From the NCBI RefSeq assembly GCF_018128905.1, contig NZ_CP063808.1, positions 8,866,001-8,930,000 of the forward strand: 64,000 bases of DNA. The letters are read 5' to 3'. The notes beneath the pieces are model-generated. The model was not told the DNA's origin. It made no database searches and saw only the letters and a program-made list of their open reading frames with translations. Each line of letters begins with the position of its first letter. Positions within the stretch are counted from its first letter, which is position 1. The DNA is from Streptomyces sp. A2-16 (lineage in GTDB: Bacteria > Actinomycetota > Actinomycetes > Streptomycetales > Streptomycetaceae). Shown piece after piece: positions 1-9,651 of the stretch. The position numbers and the translations under genes were made by a program.

Positions 1-1
1 G

Positions 2-1132
2 TGCACGGACCCGGACACCGGCAAGACCTTTCCGGCGACCACCGACATCATCAACGCCTCCCTGGCCCGCGGCGGCGCCGGCTGCACGCTCGCGACCTGG
101 CAGAACCTCACCGGCGTCTACATCGACCACTGGATGACGATCGACTTCGCGGGCGTGGTGCGGATGGCGGACGCCATCGGCGGGGTCAACGTCTGTGTGA
201 AGCAGAACGTGTGGGACCGCCCCACGGCCGCGGTGCCCGGCGGCTCCGGGCTGAAGATGCGGGCGGGAACGCACAAGGTCCAGGGCAAGGAGGCCCTGCA
301 GTGGCTGCGCACCCGGCACGCCTGGGGCAGCGACCTGATGCGGGCCAGGGCCCAGCACATGTACCTGAACTCGATGATGCGCACGCTGAAGGGGCAGAAC
401 GTCTTCACGGACACCCCGCGGCTGATGGGTCTCGCCGAGGCGGCCACCAAGTCCCTCCAGGTCTCCGAGGAGATCGGCTCGGTCAAGAAGCTCTACGACC
501 TGGGCATGCAGCTCAAGTCGGTGCCGACGGACCGCATCACCTCGGTGACGATGCCGAACGTGCAGGATCAGCAGAACCGCGATCACGTGGTGCCCGACGG
601 CGCGAACGCCGACAAGCTGTGGGAGATGCTCCGCGACGACGTGGCCCTCGACAAGAACGGCAAGGCGTCCTCGGGCGGGAAGAAGAAGGCCCAGCCCACG
701 AAGGCCCCTTCCGCACCGGACCGCGAGATCGGCGTCCTCGTGCAGAACGCGACGGCGACCTCCACGCTCGGCCCGGTGAGCGGACGGGCGGGCACGCTCG
801 CCCAGGAGCTCGTGCAAAAAGGTTTCTCGCAGGCGTCCAAGGACGCCACGGCGGGGCTCTCCGAGGACCGGACCGTCGTGCGCTACCCGAGCGCGGACCT
901 GGAGGGCGACGCCCAGCGCATCGCCAAGTCCCTGGGAATCCCCATGAGTTCGGTGAAGAAGTCGACCGACGTCTCCGGGGTCACCCTCGTCGTGGGCGCC
1001 GACTGGCGCGAGGGGACGACCTATCCGAAGCGCCCCGAGGCCAAGGCCGGTGACATGCCGGGCAACGTGGACGCCATCAACGGTTCGGACACCGGGCAGT
1101 GCATGGAGGTCTACTGGGTCTACCGCTGGTAG
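2..1132 (+). CDS. LCP family protein (LytR-CpsA-Psr), 5' end missing
   Basis: The frame is open from the window edge, so the N-terminus, membrane anchor and first part of the LCP domain lie outside; 376 residues remain. LCP proteins sit in the membrane with an outside catalytic domain and transfer undecaprenyl-linked glycopolymers onto peptidoglycan. Visible LCP blocks are IDHWMTIDFAGVV, DAIGGV and the arginine motif WLRTRHAWG. A LytR_C domain follows from IGVLVQNAT to VVGADW. The C-terminal 90 residues are nearly identical to the paralogue at 3166-4725, suggesting recent duplication or gene conversion. Same-strand LCP genes follow. Confidence 0.93.
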   Translation, partial: CTDPDTGKTFPATTDIINASLARGGAGCTLATWQNLTGVYIDHWMTIDFAGVVRMADAIGGVNVCVKQNVWDRPTAAVPGGSGLKMRAGTHKVQGKEALQWLRTRHAWGSDLMRARAQHMYLNSMMRTLKGQNVFTDTPRLMGLAEAATKSLQVSEEIGSVKKLYDLGMQLKSVPTDRITSVTMPNVQDQQNRDHVVPDGANADKLWEMLRDDVALDKNGKASSGGKKKAQPTKAPSAPDREIGVLVQNATATSTLGPVSGRAGTLAQELVQKGFSQASKDATAGLSEDRTVVRYPSADLEGDAQRIAKSLGIPMSSVKKSTDVSGVTLVVGADWREGTTYPKRPEAKAGDMPGNVDAINGSDTGQCMEVYWVYRW

Positions 1133-1291
1133 TCGAACGGAACGGGCGGGGGCCGAACGGAGCGGGCCGGGCGTACGTACATACTTACAGGATCGGAGCA
1201 GGAACAACTCACGTCGCTCAAGGCCCAACCGGGCGGATAGTGTGAGCGATCCAGCGATCGCCGCGTGGCCCTGACGGAGGATTCGGACAAC

Positions 1292-3022
1292 GTGGACGCA
1301 CAAGGCCGTGGGCGGGCGGACGACGTCGACCCCGCAGACCAGTGGGTGCTCAATCCGAACACCGGCGAATACGAACTGCGACTGACCCCTTCCGCACCGC
1401 AGTCGGCCGTGCCCGGTCCGCGCAGACCCGCACCCGTACCGAGCAGGACGGGTGCGCCGAGCGCCCGTACGACCACGCCCGTGGCCCCCGGCCGGGACGT
1501 CCCGCCGCCGCGCAGACGGCGGGGCGCGCCGCCCGAGGAACCGCTGCCGGGGCGGCGCGGCCGGCGTCCGGTCAAGCAGAAGTCGAAGGCGAAGAAGGCC
1601 CTGCTGTGGACCGGCGGCACGATGGCGTTCGTCCTGGTCGCCGGTGCCACGACGGGCTACTTCTACCTCAAGCACCTGGAAGGCAACGTCGGCACGACCG
1701 ATGTCGGGGACGCGGCCGCGAGCAACTTCAGCAAGGACGAGGCCTTCAACATCCTCATCATCGGCACCGACAAGCGCACCGGCGCGGGCAACGAGGGCTA
1801 CGGCGACGCGGGCAGCGTCGGCCACGCGGACACCACGATCCTGCTGCACGTCGCCAAGGACCGTTCGAACGCGACCGCGCTCAGCATCCCGCGCGACCTG
1901 ATCGTCGACATACCGGACTGCCAGACCAAGAAGGAGGACGGCTCCGAGACGGTCGTCGCCGGGCTGGACGGCGTCCGCTTCAACCGGAGCCTCGGTGAGG
2001 CCGGCCGGGACGCGGGCTGCACGATGCGCACCGTCGAGGCGGCCACCGGCATCAAGCCGCACCACTTCGTGATGGCCGACTTCAACGCGGTGAAGACCCT
2101 CACCACGGCGGTCGACGGGGTCGAGGTCTGTGTGGAGAAAGCTGTCGACGACAAGAAGTCGAAGCTCGTCCTGCCCGCGGGCAAGTCGACCGTGGAGGGC
2201 GAGCGGGCCCTCGCCTTCGTGCGCACCCGGCACGCCTTCGGCAACGAGGGCGACCTGGACCGGATCAAGGTGCAGCAGCAGTTCCTGGGCTCGCTGATGC
2301 GCAAGATGACCTCCGGCGACACCCTCACCAGCCCCACCAAACTGCTGAAGCTGGCGGAGGCCGCGACCAACGCGCTGACCGTGGACACGGCCATCGGCAA
2401 GGTCGGCACGCTCAAGGACATCGCGCTGGAGCTGAAGAAGGTGCCCACGAAGAACATCAGCTTCATGACGATCCCGGTGGTCGACAACCCCGCCGAGAAG
2501 ATCAAGGCGACGGTGGTGGTCGACGAGGCGAAGGCCCCCGCGATCTTCGAGGCGATCCGGACCGACGTCTCCTTCACCGAGGTCAAGGCCCAGCAGAAGA
2601 AGGAGAAGGCCGAGGTCGCGGCCCGGCTCAAGGGCACCAAGTCCGCCGCGTCCGACGTACGGGTGCGCATCCTCAACGGCGGCGCGGCCGCGGGCAGTGC
2701 CCAGCAGCAGCTCGCCTACCTCCAGACCGAGGCGGGTGTGCTGAAGTCCGACAACGGGGGCAACGCCGAGGCGACGCTGGCGAAGACGACCCTGGAGTAC
2801 GACCCCGACCAGGCCGACCAGGCCCGCCGGCTCGCGGACATCATGGGCCTGTCCGGCTCGGCTCTGAAGCCCGGCAAGAGCGTCACCAACGCCCAGGGCC
2901 TGCCGGCCATGACCCTGACCCTGGGCAAGGACTTCAAGGGCGCGGGTGTGAAGCTCAGTTCGTCCACGGCCGCTCCGAACGTGGACAAGTCCACCGCCGA
3001 CAAGCCGCAGTGCGCGAGCTGA
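1292..3022 (+). CDS. LCP family protein with LytR_C domain
   Basis: A 576-residue membrane-anchored glycopolymer transferase of the LytR-CpsA-Psr family. The GTG at 1292 is chosen because GGAGG lies at 1276-1280; an in-frame GTG at 1265 lacks such a site. Order: Pro/Arg-rich cytoplasmic tail (about 1-100), one transmembrane helix (about 104-125), LCP domain with IGTDKR, HADTT, SIPRDLIVDIP and FVRTRHAFG, then a LytR_C domain (from VRVRILNGG to LTLGKDF). The opening residues DPADQWVLNPNTGEYELRL look conserved rather than random linker. Sits between two paralogues on the same strand. Confidence 0.93.
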   Translation: MDAQGRGRADDVDPADQWVLNPNTGEYELRLTPSAPQSAVPGPRRPAPVPSRTGAPSARTTTPVAPGRDVPPPRRRRGAPPEEPLPGRRGRRPVKQKSKAKKALLWTGGTMAFVLVAGATTGYFYLKHLEGNVGTTDVGDAAASNFSKDEAFNILIIGTDKRTGAGNEGYGDAGSVGHADTTILLHVAKDRSNATALSIPRDLIVDIPDCQTKKEDGSETVVAGLDGVRFNRSLGEAGRDAGCTMRTVEAATGIKPHHFVMADFNAVKTLTTAVDGVEVCVEKAVDDKKSKLVLPAGKSTVEGERALAFVRTRHAFGNEGDLDRIKVQQQFLGSLMRKMTSGDTLTSPTKLLKLAEAATNALTVDTAIGKVGTLKDIALELKKVPTKNISFMTIPVVDNPAEKIKATVVVDEAKAPAIFEAIRTDVSFTEVKAQQKKEKAEVAARLKGTKSAASDVRVRILNGGAAAGSAQQQLAYLQTEAGVLKSDNGGNAEATLAKTTLEYDPDQADQARRLADIMGLSGSALKPGKSVTNAQGLPAMTLTLGKDFKGAGVKLSSSTAAPNVDKSTADKPQCAS

Positions 3023-3080
3023 GGTCCACGGGGGACCGCGAGCCGGTCCCCAGGTCCGGCACAGGTTCGTAGGGCAACCT

Positions 3081-3121
3081 CACGGGCCCGTCGTATGTCT
3101 AAGACGTGCGGCGGGCCCGTG
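3081..3121 (+). terminator. hairpin after the second LCP gene
   Basis: Perfect 10-bp inverted repeat cacgggcccg (3081-3090) and cgggcccgtg (3112-3121) with a 21-nt loop, 59 nt after the LCP stop codon. No T-run follows, which is usual in Streptomyces. The right arm covers a GTG at 3106 that would otherwise be a possible start for the next gene, so it also argues for the later TTG start. Confidence 0.5.
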
Positions 3122-3165
3122 GCATGGCTGCGGGTCCGGTGGGGTGGGTGGGGAGGACAGGAACG

Positions 3166-4725
3166 TTGACAACGCAATACAGCGTGCAGGAAGTCGCTCC
3201 GGAGACAGAGGCGGACGGCGGACCCGGCAGTCGGAGGGCGCCGCGCAAGCACCGGGTGCTCAGATGGTCCGCGGCCACACTGTCGGTGCTGATACTCGCG
3301 GTGGCCGGGACCGGCTACCTCTACTACCGGCACCTGAACTCCAACATCGAGCAGGACGACCTGAACCTGGGCGACAACAAGGTCGCCGAGCCGACGCCGA
3401 ACGCGGCGGGCCAGACCCCGCTGAACATCCTGCTGATCGGGTCCGACGCCCGCGACAGCAAGGAGAACCAGGAACTCGGCGGCGCCAGGGAGACCTTCGG
3501 CTCCACCCCGCTCGCGGATGTGCAGATGCTGCTGCACCTGTCCGCCGACCGCACCAACCTCTCGGTCGTCAGCATGCCCCGCGACACCCTCGTGAAGATC
3601 CCCAAGTGCACCGATCCGGACGACGGCAAGGTGTACGCGGCGAGCAACGGGCGGGCGATGACCAACCAGAGCCTCGGCCACGGCGGCCCGGGCTGCACGG
3701 TGGCCACCTGGCAGGAGCTCACCGGCATCCACATCGACCACTTCATGATGGTCGACTTCTCGGGCGTGGTGTCGATGGCCGACGCCATCGGCGGTGTCCC
3801 GGTCTGCGTGGACGCCAACATCCTGTCGCGGGACAGCCAGGGGCACGGCTCCGGCCTGAAGCTCGAGGAGGGCACCACCTCCGTCAAGGGCAAGCAGGCC
3901 CTGCAGTGGCTGCGCACCCGCTACGGCTTCGAGGACGGCAGCGACCTCGCCCGCGCCAAGGCCCAGCACATGTACATGAACTCGATGGTCCGCGAGCTGC
4001 GTGCCAACGCCACCCTGAGCAGCCCCAACAAGCTGCGCAAGCTCGCCGAGCAGGCCACGAGGGCCATCACGGTCGACTCGGGGCTCGGCACCGTGAAGGA
4101 GCTCTACGACCTCAGCAACGAACTGCGCAAGGTCGAGCCGGAGCGCATCACGATGACGACCATGCCGAACCGATACGTCGGCGCGCGCGTGGAGCCCACC
4201 GAGGACGCCGAGCAGCTGTTCCGGCTGGTGCGCGAGGACATCGCGCTGGACGGCAAGGACGCGAAGAAGGCGACCGCCGAGAAGGCGGAGGAGTCCTCCA
4301 CCGACCCGGCCGCCGCCAAGGACGAGATCGGGGTCCTGGTCCAGAACGGCACCCGCACCAGCGCCCTGGCCGCGGCGAGCGGCCGCGCGAGCACGGTGGC
4401 CGGACTGCTGGCGGAGAAGGGCTACGACAAGGCGGTCTCCGACCGGACGGGGTCCCTGACCGAGGCGAAGACGCTTGTGCGCTACCCGAGCGCCGAGTTG
4501 GAGGGTGATGCCCAGGCGGTCGCCAAGTCCCTGGGCATTCCGCTGAGTTCGGTGAAGAAGTCGACCGATGTCTCCGGGGTCACGCTCGTCGTGGGAGCGG
4601 ACTGGCGCGAGGGTACGACGTACAGGGCGGCCAAGAAGGACGACACCACCCCGAAGACGGCTGAGGCCCTCAACGGGGCGGACGAGTCGGCCTGCATGCA
4701 CGTCAACCCGGGGTTCACCTGGTGA
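3166..4725 (+). CDS. LCP family protein with LytR_C domain
   Basis: A 519-residue LCP glycopolymer:peptidoglycan ligase. TTG at 3166 is chosen because GGAGG is at 3152-3156; an upstream GTG (3106) lies inside a hairpin. One transmembrane helix at about residues 30-52, LCP domain with LIGSDARD, MPRDTLVKIPKC, IDHFMMVDFSGVV and WLRTRYGFE, then LytR_C from IGVLVQNGTRTS. The C-terminal block SSVKKSTDVSGVTLVVGAD is shared exactly with the truncated gene at 2-1132. It ends 6 nt from the convergent glycosyltransferase stop. Confidence 0.93.
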   Translation: MTTQYSVQEVAPETEADGGPGSRRAPRKHRVLRWSAATLSVLILAVAGTGYLYYRHLNSNIEQDDLNLGDNKVAEPTPNAAGQTPLNILLIGSDARDSKENQELGGARETFGSTPLADVQMLLHLSADRTNLSVVSMPRDTLVKIPKCTDPDDGKVYAASNGRAMTNQSLGHGGPGCTVATWQELTGIHIDHFMMVDFSGVVSMADAIGGVPVCVDANILSRDSQGHGSGLKLEEGTTSVKGKQALQWLRTRYGFEDGSDLARAKAQHMYMNSMVRELRANATLSSPNKLRKLAEQATRAITVDSGLGTVKELYDLSNELRKVEPERITMTTMPNRYVGARVEPTEDAEQLFRLVREDIALDGKDAKKATAEKAEESSTDPAAAKDEIGVLVQNGTRTSALAAASGRASTVAGLLAEKGYDKAVSDRTGSLTEAKTLVRYPSAELEGDAQAVAKSLGIPLSSVKKSTDVSGVTLVVGADWREGTTYRAAKKDDTTPKTAEALNGADESACMHVNPGFTW

Positions 4726-4731
4726 TGCGAC

Positions 4732-5760
4732 TCACGCCTCGTTCAGCACCGCGGGCCGGCGCGAGGCGATGACCCGCTTCGCGAGGGAGCGCGGGCTGGT
4801 CAGAAAGCCGTAGCCCCACGACATGTGCATGGTGGCGAGGGCGACGGGGATCTGGAGGCGGGCCTTCAGCGGGAGGCCCTTGCCGGCCGGCAGCGAGCCC
4901 AGCACGATCGCCGCGAGGTAGCCGCCGGGGATCACGAAGCCGAGCGGGGTCAGCGCGGCGCCCACCACGATCCCGGCCGCGATCGCGCACACGGCGGTCG
5001 GCGGGGCGAGGTAGCGCAGGTTGATGGAGCCCTCGTGGTAGCGGGCGACGACGTGCCGCCAGCGGCCGTAGTCCTTGTACTGCTTGGCGAGGGCCTTCAC
5101 GCTCGGCCTCGGGCGGTACGACACCCTGAGCTCGGGCGAGAACCAGATGAGCCCGCCCGCCTCGCGGATCCGGAAGTTGAGCTCCCAGTCCTGGGCGCGG
5201 ATGAACTCCTCGTTGTAGCCGCCCTGTTGCTCCAGCGCCTCGCGCCGGAAGACACCGAGGTAGACCGTCTCGGCCTGCTGGGCCTCGCCGCCGGTGTGGA
5301 AGGCCGCGTTGCCCACACCGATCTTCGAGGTCATGGCGGCGGCGACCGCGTGCTCCCAGTCGTTCTCGCCCTCGGCGTGCATGATGCCGCCGACGTTCTG
5401 CGCGCCGGTCTCCTCCAGGAGCCGTACGGCGGTGGCGATGTAGTTCGGCGAGAGCATGCCGTGCCCGTCGACGCGGACGACGATCGGGTGGCGGGAGGCC
5501 TTGATCGCGGCGTTGAGGGCGGCGGGGGTGCGGCCGGTGGGGTTCGGGACGGTGTGGACGCGGGAGTCCTCGGCCACGAGCCGGGCCGCGATCTCGTCCG
5601 TGCGGTCCGTGGAGGGACCGAGGGCGATCACGACCTCCATCTCACCGGCGTACTCCTGCGCGAGGATCGCTTGGACGGCTCCGCGCAGATGCCGCTCCTC
5701 GTTGAGGACGGGCATGATCACAGATACGGCGGGGAGCCGCACATCGGGCTTGGCGTTCAT
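4732..5760 (-). CDS. family 2 glycosyltransferase, membrane
   Basis: 342 residues. GT2 enzymes move a sugar from a nucleotide donor. The start shows the GT-A fold opening VSVIMPVLNEERHL, then the acidic donor site VVIALGPSTDRTDE, a VRVDGHG motif in the place of DXD, and RAQDWELNFRIREAGG, the acceptor/QxxRW-like region. The C-terminal third (about 250-330) is hydrophobic with two or three membrane segments. Its place between LCP genes suggests it builds part of the envelope polymer these attach. The acceptor and sugar cannot be read from sequence. Confidence 0.88.
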   Translation of the reverse strand: MNAKPDVRLPAVSVIMPVLNEERHLRGAVQAILAQEYAGEMEVVIALGPSTDRTDEIAARLVAEDSRVHTVPNPTGRTPAALNAAIKASRHPIVVRVDGHGMLSPNYIATAVRLLEETGAQNVGGIMHAEGENDWEHAVAAAMTSKIGVGNAAFHTGGEAQQAETVYLGVFRREALEQQGGYNEEFIRAQDWELNFRIREAGGLIWFSPELRVSYRPRPSVKALAKQYKDYGRWRHVVARYHEGSINLRYLAPPTAVCAIAAGIVVGAALTPLGFVIPGGYLAAIVLGSLPAGKGLPLKARLQIPVALATMHMSWGYGFLTSPRSLAKRVIASRRPAVLNEA

Positions 5761-5892
5761 AGGGGGCTCACGTTACCGCGAACGGGGGACACCGATGCGC
5801 CCCGCCCGGGGCGGTGCCGGTCGTCGCAGATCGTATGGGCCTACGGTGCTCAGGATCCCTCGTTCGGCTGTTCCTCGCGGAGGTGTCCCCCC

Positions 5893-7353
5893 ATGCCCGC
5901 CACACCGCCCCGCCCCTCCGCCACCCGTCCCCGCCCGCCGCAGCGCCGGCCCGCCCGGCCACCCGTACGACGGAAACGGCCCCGCTGGGCCATGCGGGCG
6001 GCGACCACGCTGTCCGTCGTCGTGCTGGCCTCCGCCGGGATCGGCCACGCGGTGATGACCAGCCTCGACGCGGACATCGCACGCGTGGACCCCTTCAAGG
6101 ACATGAAGAACCGGCCGCGCGCCGGGCACGGCATGAACGTGCTGCTGGTCGGCACCGACGGGCGCGACAGGATCACCGAGGCCGAACGGCAGAAGTACCG
6201 GCTGGGCGGGGCGCCCTGCCACTGCACCGACACGATCATGATCGTGCACATCTCGGAGGACCGGGAACGGGCGAGCGTGGTGAGCCTGCCGCGGGACTCG
6301 TACGCGATGACGCCGGCGCATGTCGACGGGACCACGGGGGAACGGCACCACGGGCACCCCATCAAGCTCAACGCGGCCTACGCGGAGGGCGGCCCGCAGC
6401 TGACCGTGCGGACCGTGGAGAGCATGACCCATGTGAAGGTCGACCACTATCTGGAGGTCGACTTCACCAGCTTCATGAAGACGGTGGACGTGCTCGGCGG
6501 GGTCGAGATCTGCAACGCCGACCCGCTGAAGGACGCGTACACCGGCCTCGACCTGGCGGCGGGCCGGCACCGGCTGATGGGCGGGCAGGCCCTCCAGTAC
6601 GTCCGCTCCCGGCACGCCGACGGCTCCTCCGACCTCGGCCGGATGAAGCGGCAGCAGCGGTTCCTCGCGGCGCTGATCGAGCGGGCGACGTCGTCCGGGA
6701 TCCTGCTGAACCCGATGAAGTTCCGCGACGTGACCCGGGCCGTGCTCGGCTCCGTGCGCGCCGACAAGGGCTTCGGCACGGACGAGCTGCTCGACCTGGG
6801 CCGGGCGATGCGGAACTTCTCCCCCTCCTCGTCGGAGTTCACGACCGTGCCGATCGGGCAGATGGGATACGCCGTCAAGGGCGTGGGGTCGACCCTGAAG
6901 TGGGACCCGGTGAAGTCGGCGCGGCTGTTCAAGTCGCTGCGCGAGGACCAGCCGCTGGCCGCGTACAAGCCGCGCAGCAAGGCGCTCCTCGTCCCCGTGG
7001 CCCCGCAGCAGATCCGCGTCCAGGTCGAGAACGGCACGGCGACCGGCGGCCTCGGCAAGCGGGTCGACGCGGCGCTGGCGTCGACGGGCTTCCGCACGAC
7101 GGGGAACCCGGTGAACTCCGCCGACCACACCGTCAAGCGCACGGTCGTCGCCTACGACCCCCGCTGGGACCGCTCGGCCCGCTCCCTGTCGGCGGCCCTG
7201 CCCGGCAGCGAGCTGCGGGCGGTGAAGGGCCAGGGGGCGGTGCTGAAGGTGATCGCGGGCACGGACTTCGAACGCGTACGGAAGGTCCGCGCCGAGGACG
7301 AGCTCCAGGGGGAGTTCGGAGTGGTGACGGGGGACGAGGTCGGCTGCGCGTAG
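5893..7353 (+). CDS. LCP family protein with LytR_C domain
   Basis: 486 residues from ATG 5893, which has GGAGG at 5879-5883. The open frame extends far upstream but only as antisense to the glycosyltransferase. Pro/Arg-rich cytoplasmic N-terminus (about 1-34), transmembrane helix (about 35-55), LCP domain with LVGTDGRDR, CTDTIMIVHIS, LPRDSYAM, VDHYLEVDFTSF and YVRSRHADG, then LytR_C from IRVQVENGTA to VIAGTDF. More diverged from the first three genes than they are from each other. Convergent with the thioesterase gene. Confidence 0.92.
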   Translation: MPATPPRPSATRPRPPQRRPARPPVRRKRPRWAMRAATTLSVVVLASAGIGHAVMTSLDADIARVDPFKDMKNRPRAGHGMNVLLVGTDGRDRITEAERQKYRLGGAPCHCTDTIMIVHISEDRERASVVSLPRDSYAMTPAHVDGTTGERHHGHPIKLNAAYAEGGPQLTVRTVESMTHVKVDHYLEVDFTSFMKTVDVLGGVEICNADPLKDAYTGLDLAAGRHRLMGGQALQYVRSRHADGSSDLGRMKRQQRFLAALIERATSSGILLNPMKFRDVTRAVLGSVRADKGFGTDELLDLGRAMRNFSPSSSEFTTVPIGQMGYAVKGVGSTLKWDPVKSARLFKSLREDQPLAAYKPRSKALLVPVAPQQIRVQVENGTATGGLGKRVDAALASTGFRTTGNPVNSADHTVKRTVVAYDPRWDRSARSLSAALPGSELRAVKGQGAVLKVIAGTDFERVRKVRAEDELQGEFGVVTGDEVGCA

Positions 7354-7585
7354 GCGAGGAGCCGGAGTCCGGGTCCGCCGCGGCAGCGGGCACGCGCCCG
7401 CCCGGAGGCCGCGGCCCGGCGCGCGGAGATCGAGGGACCCTCGTCGTGCCCGGTACGGCGTCGGGGGTGGGTGCGCGGGCCGGGACGACGGTGCTGGTGC
7501 GGGAATGCGCCCGCATGCACCGACCGCGCCCGTGCGGAGCGGAGGACCGGCGCCGGAGGCGGTGGGGAGGAGGGGCGGCGACCTG

Positions 7586-8149
7586 TCAGTCCTCGAAGCC
7601 CTCCGCTGCTCGCTTCTCGCGCAGTTCCATGATCGCCCGGCGGCGTGCCAGGCGGTGGGTGCGGCGGATCTGGGCCTCCTGGTAGCGGCGCTTGTCGCGT
7701 TCCGTCTCCGGGAGCACCGGCGGGACCCGGCGCGGCCTGCCCCCGGCGTCGACCGCGGCGAAGACGAGGTAGGCGGAGCCGACCTGGGTGGCGGGCGTGG
7801 ACTCGTTCCAGCGCTCGGCCAGAACCCGCACCCCGACCTCCATCGAGGTCCGGCCGGTCCAGTTGACCTGGGCCTTCACATGGACGAGGTCACCGACCCT
7901 GACCGGCTCCAGGAACGCCATCTCGTCCATGGAGGCGGTGACCGCGGGCCCGCCGCTGTGCCGCCCGGCCACTGCGCCCGCCGCGTCGTCCACAAGCTTC
8001 ATGATCACGCCGCCGTGCACGGTACCGAGGAGGTTGGTGTCGGCCTGGGTCATGATGTGGCTCAGCGTGGTGCGGGACGCCGAGGTGGGCTTGCCCGGGA
8101 TCTCCGGAGTCCCCGGTTCGGCGGGGGTGGCGGTGGCCTGGTCTGTCAT
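7586..8149 (-). CDS. acyl-CoA thioesterase, hotdog fold
   Basis: 187 residues. These enzymes hydrolyse acyl-CoA to free acid and CoA in the cytoplasm. The hotdog helix is read in NLLGTVHGGVIMKLVDDAAG, with HGG and the acidic DD following, and later ASMDEMAFLEPVRVGDLVHV, typical of the YciA/BFIT type acyl-CoA hydrolases. The first 25 residues are Pro/Ala-rich, and the charged C-terminal helix (REAQIRRTHRLARRRA) is of a kind common in Streptomyces homologues. Flanked by LCP genes with no obvious functional link. Confidence 0.88.
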   Translation of the reverse strand: MTDQATATPAEPGTPEIPGKPTSASRTTLSHIMTQADTNLLGTVHGGVIMKLVDDAAGAVAGRHSGGPAVTASMDEMAFLEPVRVGDLVHVKAQVNWTGRTSMEVGVRVLAERWNESTPATQVGSAYLVFAAVDAGGRPRRVPPVLPETERDKRRYQEAQIRRTHRLARRRAIMELREKRAAEGFED

Positions 8150-8267
8150 GCCCCCACCCTATGCCGTGATGACAATCCGGGAATTTGTGTCAGCTTGGCA
8201 ACAGCGCTGCCCTGATTTTCCGACGACCCTTGTATAGGGCACAGCAGGTACCGGCACACTGGGGCGC

Positions 8268-9578
8268 ATGAACGATTGGCCCGAGGGATGGTCCGGCGAC
8301 AACCGCGGAGACCGGTACGGACGCGGCAGCGCGAGCGCACAGCCCGAGAGCGCCCGCGTGATGCGGCAGGTCCGCCGCGGTCAGGCGGCGCCCGGGCAGG
8401 GCGCGTACGGCCGCCAGGGCCCGTCCGCGCCGCCGTACGGCAACGGCGTACCGCAGCAGCAGCCGTCGTACGTCGACGGCCAGGGCTACGGCGGTGACTA
8501 CGACAGCGGCTACAACACCGGTCAGGTCTACGGCAGCCCCGGCGGCGGTGGCTACGACGGCCCCGGCGACCCGGCCGGCGGCCGGGGTCCGCGGCCCGCG
8601 CCGAACTGGCGCAAGCGGATCAAGTGGACCGCGATCGTCGTGATCACCGGGCTGATCGTGACGACCGTCTCCACCTACTTCTGGGCCGACTCCAAGCTCA
8701 ACCGCGAGGTCGACCTGTCCAAGGTCATCGACCGGCCGGAGCAGGGCGACGGCACCAACTACCTGATCGTCGGCTCGGACAGCCGCGCCGGGCTCTCCTC
8801 GGAGCAGAAGAAGCAGCTGCACACCGGCTCCGCCGAGGGCAAGCGCACCGACTCGATGATGATCCTGCACACCGGCAGCAACGGCGACACGCTGATCTCG
8901 CTGCCGCGTGACTCGGACGTGGAGATCCCGACCTTCGTGGGCTCCGAGTCCGGCAAGACGTACAAGGGCACGGGCCGGCACGTGAAGCTGAACGCCGCGT
9001 ACGCCGAGGACGGGCCCGAGCTGCTGGTGCGCACGGTGGAGTTCAACACCGGGCTGCGCATCGACCACTACGTCGAGATCGGCTTCGCGGGCTTCGCGAG
9101 CATCGTGGACGCGGTCGGCGGGGTCGAGATCGACATCGACAAGGGCTTCAAGGACAAGTACTCCGGCGCCGACTTCAAGGCGGGCAAGCAGAAGCTGAAC
9201 GGCGACCAGGCGCTCGCCTTCGTCCGCACCCGGCACGCGTTCGCCGCGTCCGACCTGCAGCGCACCAAGAACCAGCAGAAGTTCCTCGCGGCCCTCGCCC
9301 ACCAGGTGGCCACCCCCGCCACGGTCCTGAACCCCTTCAAGCTCTACCCGACGCTCGGCGCGGGCCTGGACTCGCTCATCGTCGACAAGGACATGGGCCT
9401 GTACGACCTGGGGTCCATGTTCTTCGCGATGAAGGGCGTCAACGGCGGCGACGGCACCTCGCTGAACATGCCGATCTCCGGGTCCAGCGGAGGCAACCTC
9501 GTCTGGGACAAGGCGAAGGTGAAGCAGCTGGTGCAGGAGCTGAACAACGACGAGAAGGTCACGGTCACGGGCAACTGA
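8268..9578 (+). CDS. LCP family protein without LytR_C domain
   Basis: 436 residues, ATG 8268. The cytoplasmic N-terminus (about 1-112) is rich in Gly, Tyr and Gln, followed by a transmembrane helix (about 121-142) and an LCP domain with IVGSDSRAG, KRTDSMMILH, LPRDSDVEIP, IDHYVEIGFAGF and FVRTRHAFA. It ends soon after the LCP domain, so unlike the other four it has no LytR_C extension. Probably the same envelope-ligase chemistry with a different partner or substrate. No strong Shine-Dalgarno sequence is seen (ggggcgc just before the start). Confidence 0.92.
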   Translation: MNDWPEGWSGDNRGDRYGRGSASAQPESARVMRQVRRGQAAPGQGAYGRQGPSAPPYGNGVPQQQPSYVDGQGYGGDYDSGYNTGQVYGSPGGGGYDGPGDPAGGRGPRPAPNWRKRIKWTAIVVITGLIVTTVSTYFWADSKLNREVDLSKVIDRPEQGDGTNYLIVGSDSRAGLSSEQKKQLHTGSAEGKRTDSMMILHTGSNGDTLISLPRDSDVEIPTFVGSESGKTYKGTGRHVKLNAAYAEDGPELLVRTVEFNTGLRIDHYVEIGFAGFASIVDAVGGVEIDIDKGFKDKYSGADFKAGKQKLNGDQALAFVRTRHAFAASDLQRTKNQQKFLAALAHQVATPATVLNPFKLYPTLGAGLDSLIVDKDMGLYDLGSMFFAMKGVNGGDGTSLNMPISGSSGGNLVWDKAKVKQLVQELNNDEKVTVTGN

Positions 9579-9651
9579 GGGCGAGGAGTCACCGTGCGGG
9601 GCCGGTCCGGCGGGCCGGCCCTCTCGTCATGTCCGGCCTGCGCCCACCGCC

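Noticed and set aside
2716-4701. Long minus-strand open frame opposite LCP genes
   Set aside because: Shadow of the LCP coding frame; low-complexity Arg/Gly/Val protein with no family signs.
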